Positions 52,785-60,990 of a stretch of DNA of 64,000 bases are shown here, piece after piece. The translations under genes and the position numbers were made by a program. The DNA lies in assembly GCF_022496765.1 (NCBI RefSeq), contig NZ_VANV01000022.1, forward strand, positions 41,164 to 105,163, given 5' to 3'. A model generated the notes under the pieces. That model did not search any database. It worked only from the letters and a program-made list of their open reading frames with translations, and had not been told where the DNA came from. The first letter of the stretch is position 1. Each line of letters starts with the position of its first letter. The DNA comes from Acidaminobacter sp. JC074. GTDB lineage: Bacteria > Bacillota > Clostridia > Peptostreptococcales > Acidaminobacteraceae.

Positions 52785-53938
52785 ATGTTTAAAGGTTTTT
52801 TTAGATAATCATCGCCACCAATTTTATCAGGTGTTAAAAGCTTATAGATATTGGTAGCAGTAATATCTAAATCTAACATGTCTTTAGCATCTTGGTCCAA
52901 TTGAATTTTGTTGATATTGGTAATAAGGGGCAAGGTACATGTCTTTTTTATTTTCTTCAGTAATGCTTTGCCTTTGTCGTTAAAAGCCAGAATACGAATG
53001 TATTTAGGGTGATTGTCTATAAAATCATCTTTTTTTATATTCAACAACAGTTTGACTAAGATACGTTGAACGCGGGTCTTTGTAAAGCGTTTTGAAACGA
53101 TACCGGATAACAAGTCCTCATAGCTTGAGACTCTTTCAGCAACTTTTTTTATCTTGTATTCTAAGCCTTCAGACACATCATGGATATCTCTGATTTCTTC
53201 TAGACTGGATGTTCTGATTTTATACAGCAAAAGTGTCGTTAAATCCTCCTTATAGACGTGATGATGGTTCATCATGTCAAAGGTTGGCTGAGGTACAAAA
53301 GCTCTTATCTGGTCTAGATTTGACGCATGTTTTCTAATAGCCGTTGCACTGGCTATGGTGCCTTTAAGGTTTTCATCTAGATAGTCGGCCTGGACACGTT
53401 TTATGGTAGCTGGTTGAATATTCGATTCAATGGTTTTAAGTGCCTTGATGTACTCTATGCCTAGTATGTTGTTGGCTTTAAACTCAAAATCTTTGTTTAG
53501 TGCAAGTGATCTTGCCTTAGGAAATGAATGGCCGTCGCTTAGATGTTTCTTCAAATCCTCTTGGAAGTCTTCTGTTGGATTTAAAAGCATATCTGTAATC
53601 TCGTCAATGGTTTCTAGGTTGCCATCTTCACTGCCGAAACAGATATGGTCAACAATGCCAAGAGCGTTGAGTAAATAAACACTGCCGTAAGCAAAGTATT
53701 CAGCACTCGAGCAAGCATAAAGGGTAGGTATCTCTATGATAAGGTCTACACCAGATTCTACTGCAGCTTTTGCTCTAGACCATTTGTCAATGATGGCGGG
53801 TTCGCCTCTTTGAAGAAAATGACCGCTCATGACGGCAATGGCATAATCAGACTGAGTTTCTTCTTTAGATTGATTTAAATGGTATAAATGACCGTTGTGA
53901 AACGGGTTGTATTCTGTAACTAATCCTACTACTTTCAT
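52778..53938 (-). CDS. tmcAL: tRNA(Met) cytidine acetate ligase TmcAL
   Basis: TmcAL makes N4-acetylcytidine at the wobble position of elongator tRNA-Met, using acetate and ATP. The nucleotidyltransferase motif HNGH is at residues 14-17 in the VTEYNPFHNGH context. The downstream segments VMSGHFLQRGEPAIIDKW and CFGSEDG, and the SATAIRKH lysine/serine region, are typical. It is 386 residues long. AAGGAGAA lies upstream on the minus strand. It is divergent from ackA, which interconverts acetate and acetyl phosphate. Confidence 0.95.
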   Translation of the reverse strand: MKVVGLVTEYNPFHNGHLYHLNQSKEETQSDYAIAVMSGHFLQRGEPAIIDKWSRAKAAVESGVDLIIEIPTLYACSSAEYFAYGSVYLLNALGIVDHICFGSEDGNLETIDEITDMLLNPTEDFQEDLKKHLSDGHSFPKARSLALNKDFEFKANNILGIEYIKALKTIESNIQPATIKRVQADYLDENLKGTIASATAIRKHASNLDQIRAFVPQPTFDMMNHHHVYKEDLTTLLLYKIRTSSLEEIRDIHDVSEGLEYKIKKVAERVSSYEDLLSGIVSKRFTKTRVQRILVKLLLNIKKDDFIDNHPKYIRILAFNDKGKALLKKIKKTCTLPLITNINKIQLDQDAKDMLDLDITATNIYKLLTPDKIGGDDYLKKPLNIK

Positions 53939-54064
53939 ATGTTCTCCTTGTACACAATAATGGTATCATTTATAGATTGGCTTGTACAGTCTAAGCTTTG
54001 TAGGATGTGGCTTAGAATAAATTTGTATTATCTTGTTTTTTTTCGTAATATCGTGAATATTTAC

Positions 54065-54092
54065 TTGAAAAAAATATCTAATCTATTATAAT
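54065..54092 (+). promoter_or_regulatory. Promoter for ackA
   Basis: TTGAAA at 54065-54070, a 16-base spacer and a perfect TATAAT at 54087-54092. A small inverted repeat (GTATA/TATAC, 54114-54126) lies in the 5' leader. Confidence 0.65.
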
Positions 54093-54143
54093 GAGTATGA
54101 ATGAAAAAAGTTTGTATACTATATACATTGCTAGGGGGAAAAC

Positions 54144-55337
54144 ATGAATATTTTAGTTATTAACTGCGGTAGTTCATCTTTAAAATACCAATTATTAAAT
54201 ATGAACGATGAGAGCCAATTGGCTTCAGGTCTTGTTGAGAGAATCGGTATCGAAGGTTCTAGATTAAAGCAAGAGACTCCAGCTTTCGGTAAGAAGGTTG
54301 TAGAAGTAGAAATGAAAGACCACAAGGCTGCATTAGAGAATGTATTAAAGGCATTAACTAATGAAGAGTATGGTGCAATTAAGTCTTTAGAAGAAGTAAA
54401 TGCTGTTGGTCATAGAGTTGTTCACGCTGGTGAAAAGTACTCTGAATCTGTAATCATCAATGATGATGTAATCAAGGCGTTAGAAGAGTGTATCGAGCTT
54501 GCTCCACTTCATAACCCACCAAACTTAACTGGTATCAGAGCGATTCAAGAGTTATTACCAAGTGTTGATAATGTTGCAGTATTTGATACAGCATTCCACC
54601 AAACTATGCCAGCAACTTCTTACATTTACCCACTTCCATATGAATTATATGAAAAGTATGGCGTAAGAAGATACGGTTTCCACGGTACATCTCACAGATA
54701 TGTATACCAAAGAGCTGCTGCTATGTTAGGTAAAGATGCTAAAGATCTTAAGTTAATTTCTTGTCACTTAGGTAATGGTGCTTCTTTATGTGCTATCGAT
54801 GGTGGTAAGGCTGTTGCTACATCAATGGGTTTCACACCTCTTGAAGGTTTAGTAATGGGTACTCGTTGTGGTGATATTGACCCTGCAATTGTTACTTATA
54901 TTATGGATAAAGAAAACTTAGATACTGCTGGCGCTAACAACTTATTAAATAAGAAGTCTGGTGTATTTGGTATCTCAGGCGTTTCAAGTGACTTCAGAGA
55001 CATCGAAGATGCTGCTGCTGAAGGTAACGAAAGAGCTCAATTAGCTTTAGACGTATTTGATTTAAGAGTTAAGAAGTACATCGCTGCTTACGCTTCAATC
55101 ATGGGTGGTGTAGATGGTATCATCTTTACTGCTGGTTTAGGTGAAAACTCAATCGACAACAGAAAATCTATCTGTGAAAACTTAGAGTTCATGGGTGTTG
55201 AGTTAGATGAAGAAGCTAACAAGGTAAGAGGTAAAGAGACAATTGTTTCTAAGCCAGATTCTAGAGTTAAAGTAATGGTTATTCCTACAAATGAGGAATT
55301 AATGATTGCTAGAGATACTTTAGAGCTAGTAAAATAA
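54144..55337 (+). CDS. ackA: Acetate kinase
   Basis: Makes ATP and acetate from acetyl phosphate and ADP, the terminal step of fermentative acetate production. Motifs present: VINCGSSSLKYQ (residues 4-15), VGHRVVHAG, FDTAFHQTMP, RYGFHGTSHRYV, SCHLGNGAS and FTAGLGENS. The 397-residue length is standard. Codons are noticeably uniform (TTA, AGA, GTA), as expected of a highly expressed gene. No pta gene is adjacent. A CTAGGGGG site precedes the ATG. Confidence 0.98.
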   Translation: MNILVINCGSSSLKYQLLNMNDESQLASGLVERIGIEGSRLKQETPAFGKKVVEVEMKDHKAALENVLKALTNEEYGAIKSLEEVNAVGHRVVHAGEKYSESVIINDDVIKALEECIELAPLHNPPNLTGIRAIQELLPSVDNVAVFDTAFHQTMPATSYIYPLPYELYEKYGVRRYGFHGTSHRYVYQRAAAMLGKDAKDLKLISCHLGNGASLCAIDGGKAVATSMGFTPLEGLVMGTRCGDIDPAIVTYIMDKENLDTAGANNLLNKKSGVFGISGVSSDFRDIEDAAAEGNERAQLALDVFDLRVKKYIAAYASIMGGVDGIIFTAGLGENSIDNRKSICENLEFMGVELDEEANKVRGKETIVSKPDSRVKVMVIPTNEELMIARDTLELVK

Positions 55338-55366
55338 AAATTAACTCAATTTAATAGGAATTTCTA

Positions 55367-55395
55367 TTGACAAAGCCTCGCAAAATAATTATACT
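55367..55395 (+). promoter_or_regulatory. Promoter for yceD-rpmF
   Basis: A consensus TTGACA at 55367-55372, a 17-base spacer and TATACT at 55390-55395. The -10 lies between the arms of an inverted repeat. Confidence 0.85.
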
Positions 55396-55415
55396 ATTAA
55401 TGTTATTTTGTGAGG
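55376..55415 (+). repeat. Inverted repeat spanning the yceD -10 and ribosome binding site
   Basis: CCTCGCAAAATAA (55376-55388) and TTATTTTGTGAGG (55403-55415) are complementary at 12 of 13 positions across a 14-base centre that holds the -10. It could be a repressor site, or, in read-through RNA from ackA, a hairpin that masks the GAGG ribosome binding site. Confidence 0.6.
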
Positions 55416-55422
55416 TGAGTTT

Positions 55423-55926
55423 ATGAAATATGATTTGACTCAACTGATATCTCAAAAGGTAAATGAGGTAGAAATTGATTCTATACTAGAGTTTACTAAA
55501 GATGATGACCTTTCAAAAAGTGAATCGTTCAAGATAGCGCCCGTAATGGTAGCGGGGGTGGTAAAGAGGAACGGGGAGAATTTCTCGTTGACGTTGAACT
55601 ATAGATCAAAATGGACATATTACTGTAATCGTTGTTTAGACGAACTGGAATATGAACTTGAAGGGGAAATCGTAAGATCTATTGTGAAGGAAAGAAATGA
55701 CGCGGAAGACGATAATGTCTATGTGGAATCGGCTGTTATTGACCTTTATGATGTGATTTACAATGATATCGTATTAAATTTGCCTTCGCAAGTTTTATGC
55801 GATGAAAACTGTAAAGGACTTTGTCCGGATTGTGGAGCTAACCTGAACACAAGTGAATGTACTTGTGAAGATGAGAAGATTGATCCACGATTTGCAAAAT
55901 TGAAAAATTTGTTCACTCATGATTAA
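55423..55926 (+). CDS. yceD: YceD/DUF177 family protein
   Basis: A 167-residue member of DUF177, which is linked genetically to large-subunit rRNA processing and almost always precedes rpmF. A zinc-ribbon-like cysteine set is visible: YYCNRCLDEL in the middle, and LCDENCKGLCPDCGANLN then ECTCE near the C-terminus, with the PRFAKL ending typical of the family. Metal binding is inferred. TGAGGTGAG is the ribosome binding site. rpmF begins 12 bases later. Confidence 0.95.
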   Translation: MKYDLTQLISQKVNEVEIDSILEFTKDDDLSKSESFKIAPVMVAGVVKRNGENFSLTLNYRSKWTYYCNRCLDELEYELEGEIVRSIVKERNDAEDDNVYVESAVIDLYDVIYNDIVLNLPSQVLCDENCKGLCPDCGANLNTSECTCEDEKIDPRFAKLKNLFTHD

Positions 55927-55938
55927 GGAGGTGTAATA

Positions 55939-56118
55939 ATGGCAGTACCAAAGCGAAAAATATCTAAGGCGAGAAGAGACAAGAGAAGAGCAGCTAACAT
56001 CAAGATGACGGCTCCAAACATTATTGAATGTCCTCAATGCCACGAGCCAAATGTTCCACATAGAGTATGTGCAGCATGTGGTTTCTACAATGGTAAAGAA
56101 GTTATCTCTGTAGATTAA
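55939..56118 (+). CDS. rpmF: Ribosomal protein bL32
   Basis: A 59-residue 50S protein. It reads MAVPKRKISKARRDKRRA at the start, with the conserved KM-TAPN segment and a zinc site of four cysteines (CPQC at 31-34 and CAAC at 44-47), then GFYNGKEV. AAGGAGGTG lies 5 bases before the ATG. It follows yceD in the standard order. The usual plsX/fab genes do not come next. Confidence 0.98.
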   Translation: MAVPKRKISKARRDKRRAANIKMTAPNIIECPQCHEPNVPHRVCAACGFYNGKEVISVD

Positions 56119-56131
56119 TTATTATTAAATT

Positions 56132-56160
56132 AACAGCGTTTTATACGCTGTTTTTTTTAT
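56132..56160 (+). terminator. Intrinsic terminator after rpmF
   Basis: AACAGCGT (56132-56139) and ACGCTGTT (56145-56152) pair perfectly, followed by a run of Ts. Confidence 0.92.
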
Positions 56161-56237
56161 TTTTGTCATCATATCATACAGAATGGGTATTATTAGAAAT
56201 AGTATTTTAATAATGAACAAGTATTTACCTGATAACC

Positions 56238-56266
56238 TTTATTATAAAATTAAAAAAGTGTATAAT
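56238..56266 (+). promoter_or_regulatory. Candidate promoter for the surface protein locus
   Basis: TTTATT at 56238-56243, a 17-base spacer and a perfect TATAAT at 56261-56266, 35 bases before the SLH gene. No other good promoter is seen in the locus. Confidence 0.55.
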
Positions 56267-56300
56267 AAAGGATGTATAGGTATGTATAAAGGAGATAAGT

Positions 56301-57374
56301 ATGGTAAAGAGAATAATAAGTAGTCTACTGGTTGTGATGTTGTTGTTAACACAGTTAGTAGTATTTGCTGAACCGAGTGGATGGGCAACTGAGTTCATTG
56401 AAAATGCTTCAAAGGATGAGTTGATTCCAGAAAACTTAAAAGGTGACTATCAAAACAATATCAAGCGTTTTGAATATGTTTTGTTAGCACTCAAGGTTCT
56501 AGAACAAAATGATATAGAAGTAGTGATAAAGGATGAAAGTCCTTTTACAGATATATCTGGTCACATGTACGAAACAGAGATTATAAAAGCATTTAATGCT
56601 GGTATCGTTGGTGGTTATGAAGACAAGACTTTTAGACCAGATAATGAGATTAAACGTGAAGAGGTTGCTGCTCTTGTGTATAACTTAGTACATGAGATCA
56701 ATGAGAACCAATCACTTCCGACTACAGAATCACAGTTTTCTGATACAAACGAAATCAGTAACTGGGCAAAGCCATTCGTTGAGTTTAACTACAAAAATAA
56801 GATTATGTCAGGTACAGGCAAGAAAGATAACCTAGACACAATCAATCCAAAAGGTAAGACAACGAAAGAAGCAGCGATTACTTTATTGTATAAGGTGAGT
56901 GTTGATGATGCTTTATTAGCTAATTTTGATTATGAACCCTTAAAACACAATGATGAAGTTATAGCTGACAAGAGTCAAATGAATAAATTGGCTAACAGCT
57001 TAGGAGATCCTGCTGTAAAGAGTCTTTCAGATATTGTTAAAAATGAGGATATTGAAACTGTAACGGTAAGTGATAAGAGTTATGTTATTAACTATAAAGA
57101 TGGTTCAAGAATTGATGTTTTTAACAATGGTGCGAATTATTCAATTGCACTTGATGTGAAGGATCCAAACAATAGTCAATTGATAACTGATTTCAAAGCA
57201 ACTTTAAGCTCATTGTCAGATCCATTTAAAATGCTACCCAAAATTGATGGAATAATAGATGGTTATAGGAATGATGAGGACTATGCATTTTTTACCTCTT
57301 CTCTTGCTGAAGGGAATATTGAATGTTTTTATGATGATGAACCTGATATGTTTATTATTACAATGTGGAAATAA
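56301..57374 (+). CDS. S-layer homology (SLH) domain protein
   Basis: A 357-residue exported protein with a signal peptide (cleavage after about Ala23) and three SLH domains: about residues 26-75 (degenerate), about 80-135 (FTDISGHMYETEIIKAFNAGIVGGY, then FRPDNEIKREEVAAL) and about 145-205 (FSDTNEISNWAKPFVEF, then INPKGKTTKEAAITLL). SLH triplets bind pyruvylated wall polymers. The remaining 150 residues are unassigned and contain short beta-rich stretches. It is the only protein of the locus with a visible wall anchor, so it may tether the others. GGAGATAAGT precedes the ATG. Confidence 0.9.
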   Translation: MVKRIISSLLVVMLLLTQLVVFAEPSGWATEFIENASKDELIPENLKGDYQNNIKRFEYVLLALKVLEQNDIEVVIKDESPFTDISGHMYETEIIKAFNAGIVGGYEDKTFRPDNEIKREEVAALVYNLVHEINENQSLPTTESQFSDTNEISNWAKPFVEFNYKNKIMSGTGKKDNLDTINPKGKTTKEAAITLLYKVSVDDALLANFDYEPLKHNDEVIADKSQMNKLANSLGDPAVKSLSDIVKNEDIETVTVSDKSYVINYKDGSRIDVFNNGANYSIALDVKDPNNSQLITDFKATLSSLSDPFKMLPKIDGIIDGYRNDEDYAFFTSSLAEGNIECFYDDEPDMFIITMWK

Positions 57375-57384
57375 GGAGGAAGGT

Positions 57385-60102
57385 ATGAAAAAAGCAATTA
57401 GTTTATTAATGGTGTTTCTAATGTTCTTTAATATTATTTCTCCAGTTTTTGCTGTTGAAGAGGATTATAAGGCTGGCGTTTCAATTGAAAGAAAATTTTA
57501 TGATAAAAAGGGTGAAGGACGTAAAGAACTCGAGAATTTTGTATTAGATTTAGAGCATACAAACAACAATAAGATTTATGTAGAATACACTATGAATTTT
57601 GCACCTATTCCAAAAGTGGAATTCCCGGTTGAACAAAAAAATAAAGAAATTGTCTTAGTGATAGATACTTCAGGTTCAATGGGGAGTAACTTAGCAGGAC
57701 ATGGTAATTATAGTCCGACTGATCCTAAGTCAAGAATATATATTGTTAAAGAGGCAGCAACATTGTTTCTTAATAAGTTAGCTGCAAATGATAAGATGAA
57801 AATATCGTTAATAGAATACGCTTCGGTAGGAGATGTATATGATTTTAATAATCCTATGAAAAATATTTCGAAAGCTATTAGAATTGATGACAATGGGAAT
57901 TTTATCAAAACTGGCAAAAATCAATCTAGTTATGACTATATTTATAATTCGATTAATGGCTTGGTAGATGGTGGTAATACAAATATCGGAGATCCGTTGA
58001 GATTGGCATCGAAAATGATAGCGAACTCATCGAAATCTGGTCCTGCGGATACTACAGATAAATATTTAGTCTTCTTAACAGATGGACAGCCTTGGAAATA
58101 TACTCCTACAAGTAGTACTTCTGGCTATTCCAATTATGACAAAGAAACTTTAAAGATTAAAAAGTCCAGTAAGTATTATAACTATCATGATGGTGAGTTG
58201 AGCTGGACAGCTACAGAAGAGAATACCGACAAGGCTTATGAATATTCCTATTTAATGGCTGACAGGTTGGGAGGATTTAAGAAGAATTATTTCTTAACTT
58301 TTGGACCGTTGAATTCAGGGGTATTACCTACTGTTACAACTAGAGCGGGTTCTGCGTCTGATGCACAGCACTGGTTTGCATCTACTGCAGATGATATAAA
58401 CACTGCTTATGATGAAATATCAAAGGAAATTGAGGCAGATTTAAAACTAGCAGATACATTTTTTGAAGAAATTCTTCCTGATGGTTTAAGATTTGATTTA
58501 CCAACCAGTGATGAACTTCATGATAAATTTGATACTGATGGACAAAAAGTAACATTCGATATGGGGACTATAGCATATAAGCTTGAAGGTGATCAATACG
58601 TAGCTCAACCTCAGACTTTTGGTTATTATATTACATTTGATGAACCAGGCGAATATGTATTTGCTGCCGATAAAAATAAGTTTGATTATAGAGATGTCGA
58701 AGATGAGGGGGACGAAAGAACTTCTGTTAGTCTTGCTGAGCAAAAATTTAGTATATTATTGGATCCGGTCGAAGGTTTCACAGCAGAAAGACCTCAAAAA
58801 GAAGGTCAAAATAAAGAAAACTCTGTTTTATTATCTTGGGATCCATATCCAGGCGCAAGTGAATACAATATCTATAAAGTATTTAATGGTGAAAATAAAT
58901 TAATTAAGACAGTGTCGAGTGAAAACACTTCATATTTGGACTCTATTGAAGGTCAAGATGGTGAGGAAATTACTTACAGAGTTGAGGCGAAACTATCTAA
59001 TGGTAAAAAGACTGGTCTTGCAGATGCTAAAGTAGATGGAAAACCTAGCATTTTAAACTTGTTGGTTGAAAGAGAGAATAATAGCTTTATTGTTTCTTGG
59101 GATAAAATTGATGATACTATAAATCCTGATATAACTGGTGAAGAAGATAAGAAGGCCGAAATATACTATAGTTTATTACCAATCTTGGAGGGACCATCAA
59201 TTGAGTCAGTTGATAAACCTTCGAAGGTCGAGGAATTAGAAGACAACGACGACATTTTTAAGGTAGTAAACAATAGAGTGATATATGAATTTGCTTTAGA
59301 TAATCCTGAAAAATATACAAGTTATGATGATGTAATTAAGTTTACTGTCGATGCAGTGAAAAAAGATTACAAAACGGATAGTGATATTCATGTCTATTCT
59401 GAAACTAGTAAACCATTACCAATCAAGCAAGTGGTAACCACAGCAATTATTTCATCTATGGATGATTTTATGTATGCTGTAAACAAGCAAGTTGAAGTTG
59501 ATATCCAATCTGATAAAGACGGCTTCCCAGATGGAGTATTCTTATATGATCCTGTACTTGTAGTAGAATTATTATTACCTGTTGAGTCATCAGATACACC
59601 ACTAGAGTTTACCTATCCAACACTCAGTGTTCAAAAGGAACGTACAGATGATGAAGGTAATCCAATAATTGTTGATTCAAAATCAGTATATGATTCTATG
59701 GCAGTCACTTCTAAGACCACAAGTACAGGTGATGTTAAGGTGTTCATTCAACTTAATGAATACAAGAATACGATAATGAATGAAAACACTAATTTGAAGT
59801 TGAATTTCGACTTTGCAGTTGCATATGAAGGTAAGAATGGAAATTTGGAGCAATCAATTTTTGATGAGTTAAAAGCACATGTTACAGATTTGACTGAGTA
59901 TCAGATTCCAGAGAAGTTTAGGACTCTTTTAGATGCAGAATATGATGCAAATATAGATGAGTTGATTAAAGTGAAAGTTTACTATACTTATAACACAACT
60001 TTAAAACTTGTTGAGTATCCAGAAGTAAGAGATGTAAAGGTTGGTGTATCTTCAAGCTATATCAAGTTTAAAGCGCCATCAAATGTGACTGATGAATTTT
60101 AA
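57385..60102 (+). CDS. Exported von Willebrand factor A domain protein
   Basis: A 905-residue exported protein (signal peptide 1-23). A VWA domain occupies about residues 85-350 with a complete metal-ion-dependent adhesion site: D94-T-S-G-S98, the NTNIGDP threonine near 200 and FLTDG with Asp233. A fibronectin-III-like module lies near 470-555 (VLLSWDPYPGASEYNIYKV). A C-terminal region (about 700-900) resembles that of the 997-residue protein two genes downstream. No LPXTG, SLH or transmembrane anchor is seen. AAGGAGGAA precedes the ATG at 57385; the frame extends further upstream into the SLH gene but without a start signal. Likely an adhesin or matrix protein. Confidence 0.88.
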   Translation: MKKAISLLMVFLMFFNIISPVFAVEEDYKAGVSIERKFYDKKGEGRKELENFVLDLEHTNNNKIYVEYTMNFAPIPKVEFPVEQKNKEIVLVIDTSGSMGSNLAGHGNYSPTDPKSRIYIVKEAATLFLNKLAANDKMKISLIEYASVGDVYDFNNPMKNISKAIRIDDNGNFIKTGKNQSSYDYIYNSINGLVDGGNTNIGDPLRLASKMIANSSKSGPADTTDKYLVFLTDGQPWKYTPTSSTSGYSNYDKETLKIKKSSKYYNYHDGELSWTATEENTDKAYEYSYLMADRLGGFKKNYFLTFGPLNSGVLPTVTTRAGSASDAQHWFASTADDINTAYDEISKEIEADLKLADTFFEEILPDGLRFDLPTSDELHDKFDTDGQKVTFDMGTIAYKLEGDQYVAQPQTFGYYITFDEPGEYVFAADKNKFDYRDVEDEGDERTSVSLAEQKFSILLDPVEGFTAERPQKEGQNKENSVLLSWDPYPGASEYNIYKVFNGENKLIKTVSSENTSYLDSIEGQDGEEITYRVEAKLSNGKKTGLADAKVDGKPSILNLLVERENNSFIVSWDKIDDTINPDITGEEDKKAEIYYSLLPILEGPSIESVDKPSKVEELEDNDDIFKVVNNRVIYEFALDNPEKYTSYDDVIKFTVDAVKKDYKTDSDIHVYSETSKPLPIKQVVTTAIISSMDDFMYAVNKQVEVDIQSDKDGFPDGVFLYDPVLVVELLLPVESSDTPLEFTYPTLSVQKERTDDEGNPIIVDSKSVYDSMAVTSKTTSTGDVKVFIQLNEYKNTIMNENTNLKLNFDFAVAYEGKNGNLEQSIFDELKAHVTDLTEYQIPEKFRTLLDAEYDANIDELIKVKVYYTYNTTLKLVEYPEVRDVKVGVSSSYIKFKAPSNVTDEF

Positions 60103-60103
60103 G

Positions 60104-60135
60104 TTAATACCTCCTTTAATGTAAGGAGGTATTAA
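60104..60135 (+). repeat. Perfect hairpin masking a Shine-Dalgarno sequence
   Basis: TTAATACCTCCTT (60104-60116) and AAGGAGGTATTAA (60123-60135) form a perfect 13-base stem with a 6-base loop. The 3' arm holds AAGGAGGT, 7 bases before an ATG (60138) whose frame stops after one more codon. There is no T tract, so it is not a normal terminator. Confidence 0.7.
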
Positions 60136-60150
60136 GCATGAGGTGATAAA

Positions 60151-60990
60151 TTGAGAAAGACGATATTTGTAGTATTACTAATGATATTAATGTTACCCGT
60201 AACATATGGTGAAGACATCATATCGTATGATGTTAATGTGATAGTTGATAACCAAGGATTAGATACTTATGATGAAGAGCAAGATATTGAAGTTAAGCCT
60301 TTGATATTAAATAATAGAACATTGATACCTTTAAGAGCTATTTCGAATGCGTTTGGAATATCAAATGAGCAAATAAAGTGGGAAGCAGAATCAAAAACGG
60401 TTTATTTAAAAACAAATTCTAATGATACTATAATGGCACAAGTTGGAAACAATAAGTTAAACTTAAACGAAAAAAAGCTGACGATTGATGTTGCCCCTCA
60501 AATAATTGATAATCGTTTATATCTTCCATTATCTGCAATATCGACATTGTTTGATGTCGATGTTACATGGAACTCAGAAAGCAGAAATGTAACTCTAAAA
60601 CCAAGTGAGTACGTCTTAGGTAATTCAGGAATTAAAATAGTTTGGAATGTAAATAAGAAGTTCATTTATAATGAGTTTCAAAATGAGGGTTCAAATGATA
60701 GCTTTTATGCTTTTAGAAAAATGGAAGGTTCTAGAACACACAAATCTATTGTTATAAATGTTCATAATATCGATTTCTATGATTTTATAGATAAAAAACT
60801 GGTAGAGTTGAATTTGAGCGGTGATGATTTTATTGTGTTAACATCGAAAAATGTTAACATGTATAAGGAATTTGAAGACTATTCAATTACCTATCTTAGA
60901 GTAGGCACCAAATGTATAGAGTTGACTTGTAAGAATTTGGACGAAATAGAATTAATGGAGTTTATTAATAATGTGGAGGAGGTGAAATGA
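60151..60990 (+). CDS. Exported stalk-domain (copper amine oxidase N-terminal-like) protein
   Basis: A 279-residue protein with a signal peptide (cleavage near residue 20) and two tandem segments of the copper amine oxidase N-terminal-like fold (about residues 45-92 and 95-150), recognisable by LILNNRTLIPLRAISNAFG / WEAESKTVYLK and IIDNRLYLPLSAISTLFD / WNSESRNVTLK. In Clostridia this fold is a common extracellular module unrelated to amine oxidase activity. The last 130 residues are unassigned. The start is TTG, with GAGGTGA 5 bases upstream. It overlaps the next gene by four bases (ATGA). Confidence 0.87.
   Translation: MRKTIFVVLLMILMLPVTYGEDIISYDVNVIVDNQGLDTYDEEQDIEVKPLILNNRTLIPLRAISNAFGISNEQIKWEAESKTVYLKTNSNDTIMAQVGNNKLNLNEKKLTIDVAPQIIDNRLYLPLSAISTLFDVDVTWNSESRNVTLKPSEYVLGNSGIKIVWNVNKKFIYNEFQNEGSNDSFYAFRKMEGSRTHKSIVINVHNIDFYDFIDKKLVELNLSGDDFIVLTSKNVNMYKEFEDYSITYLRVGTKCIELTCKNLDEIELMEFINNVEEVK

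Noticed and set aside
57259..57384. N-terminal extension of the VWA protein into the SLH gene
   Set aside because: The extension overlaps the end of the SLH gene in another frame. A clear ribosome binding site and signal peptide begin at 57385.
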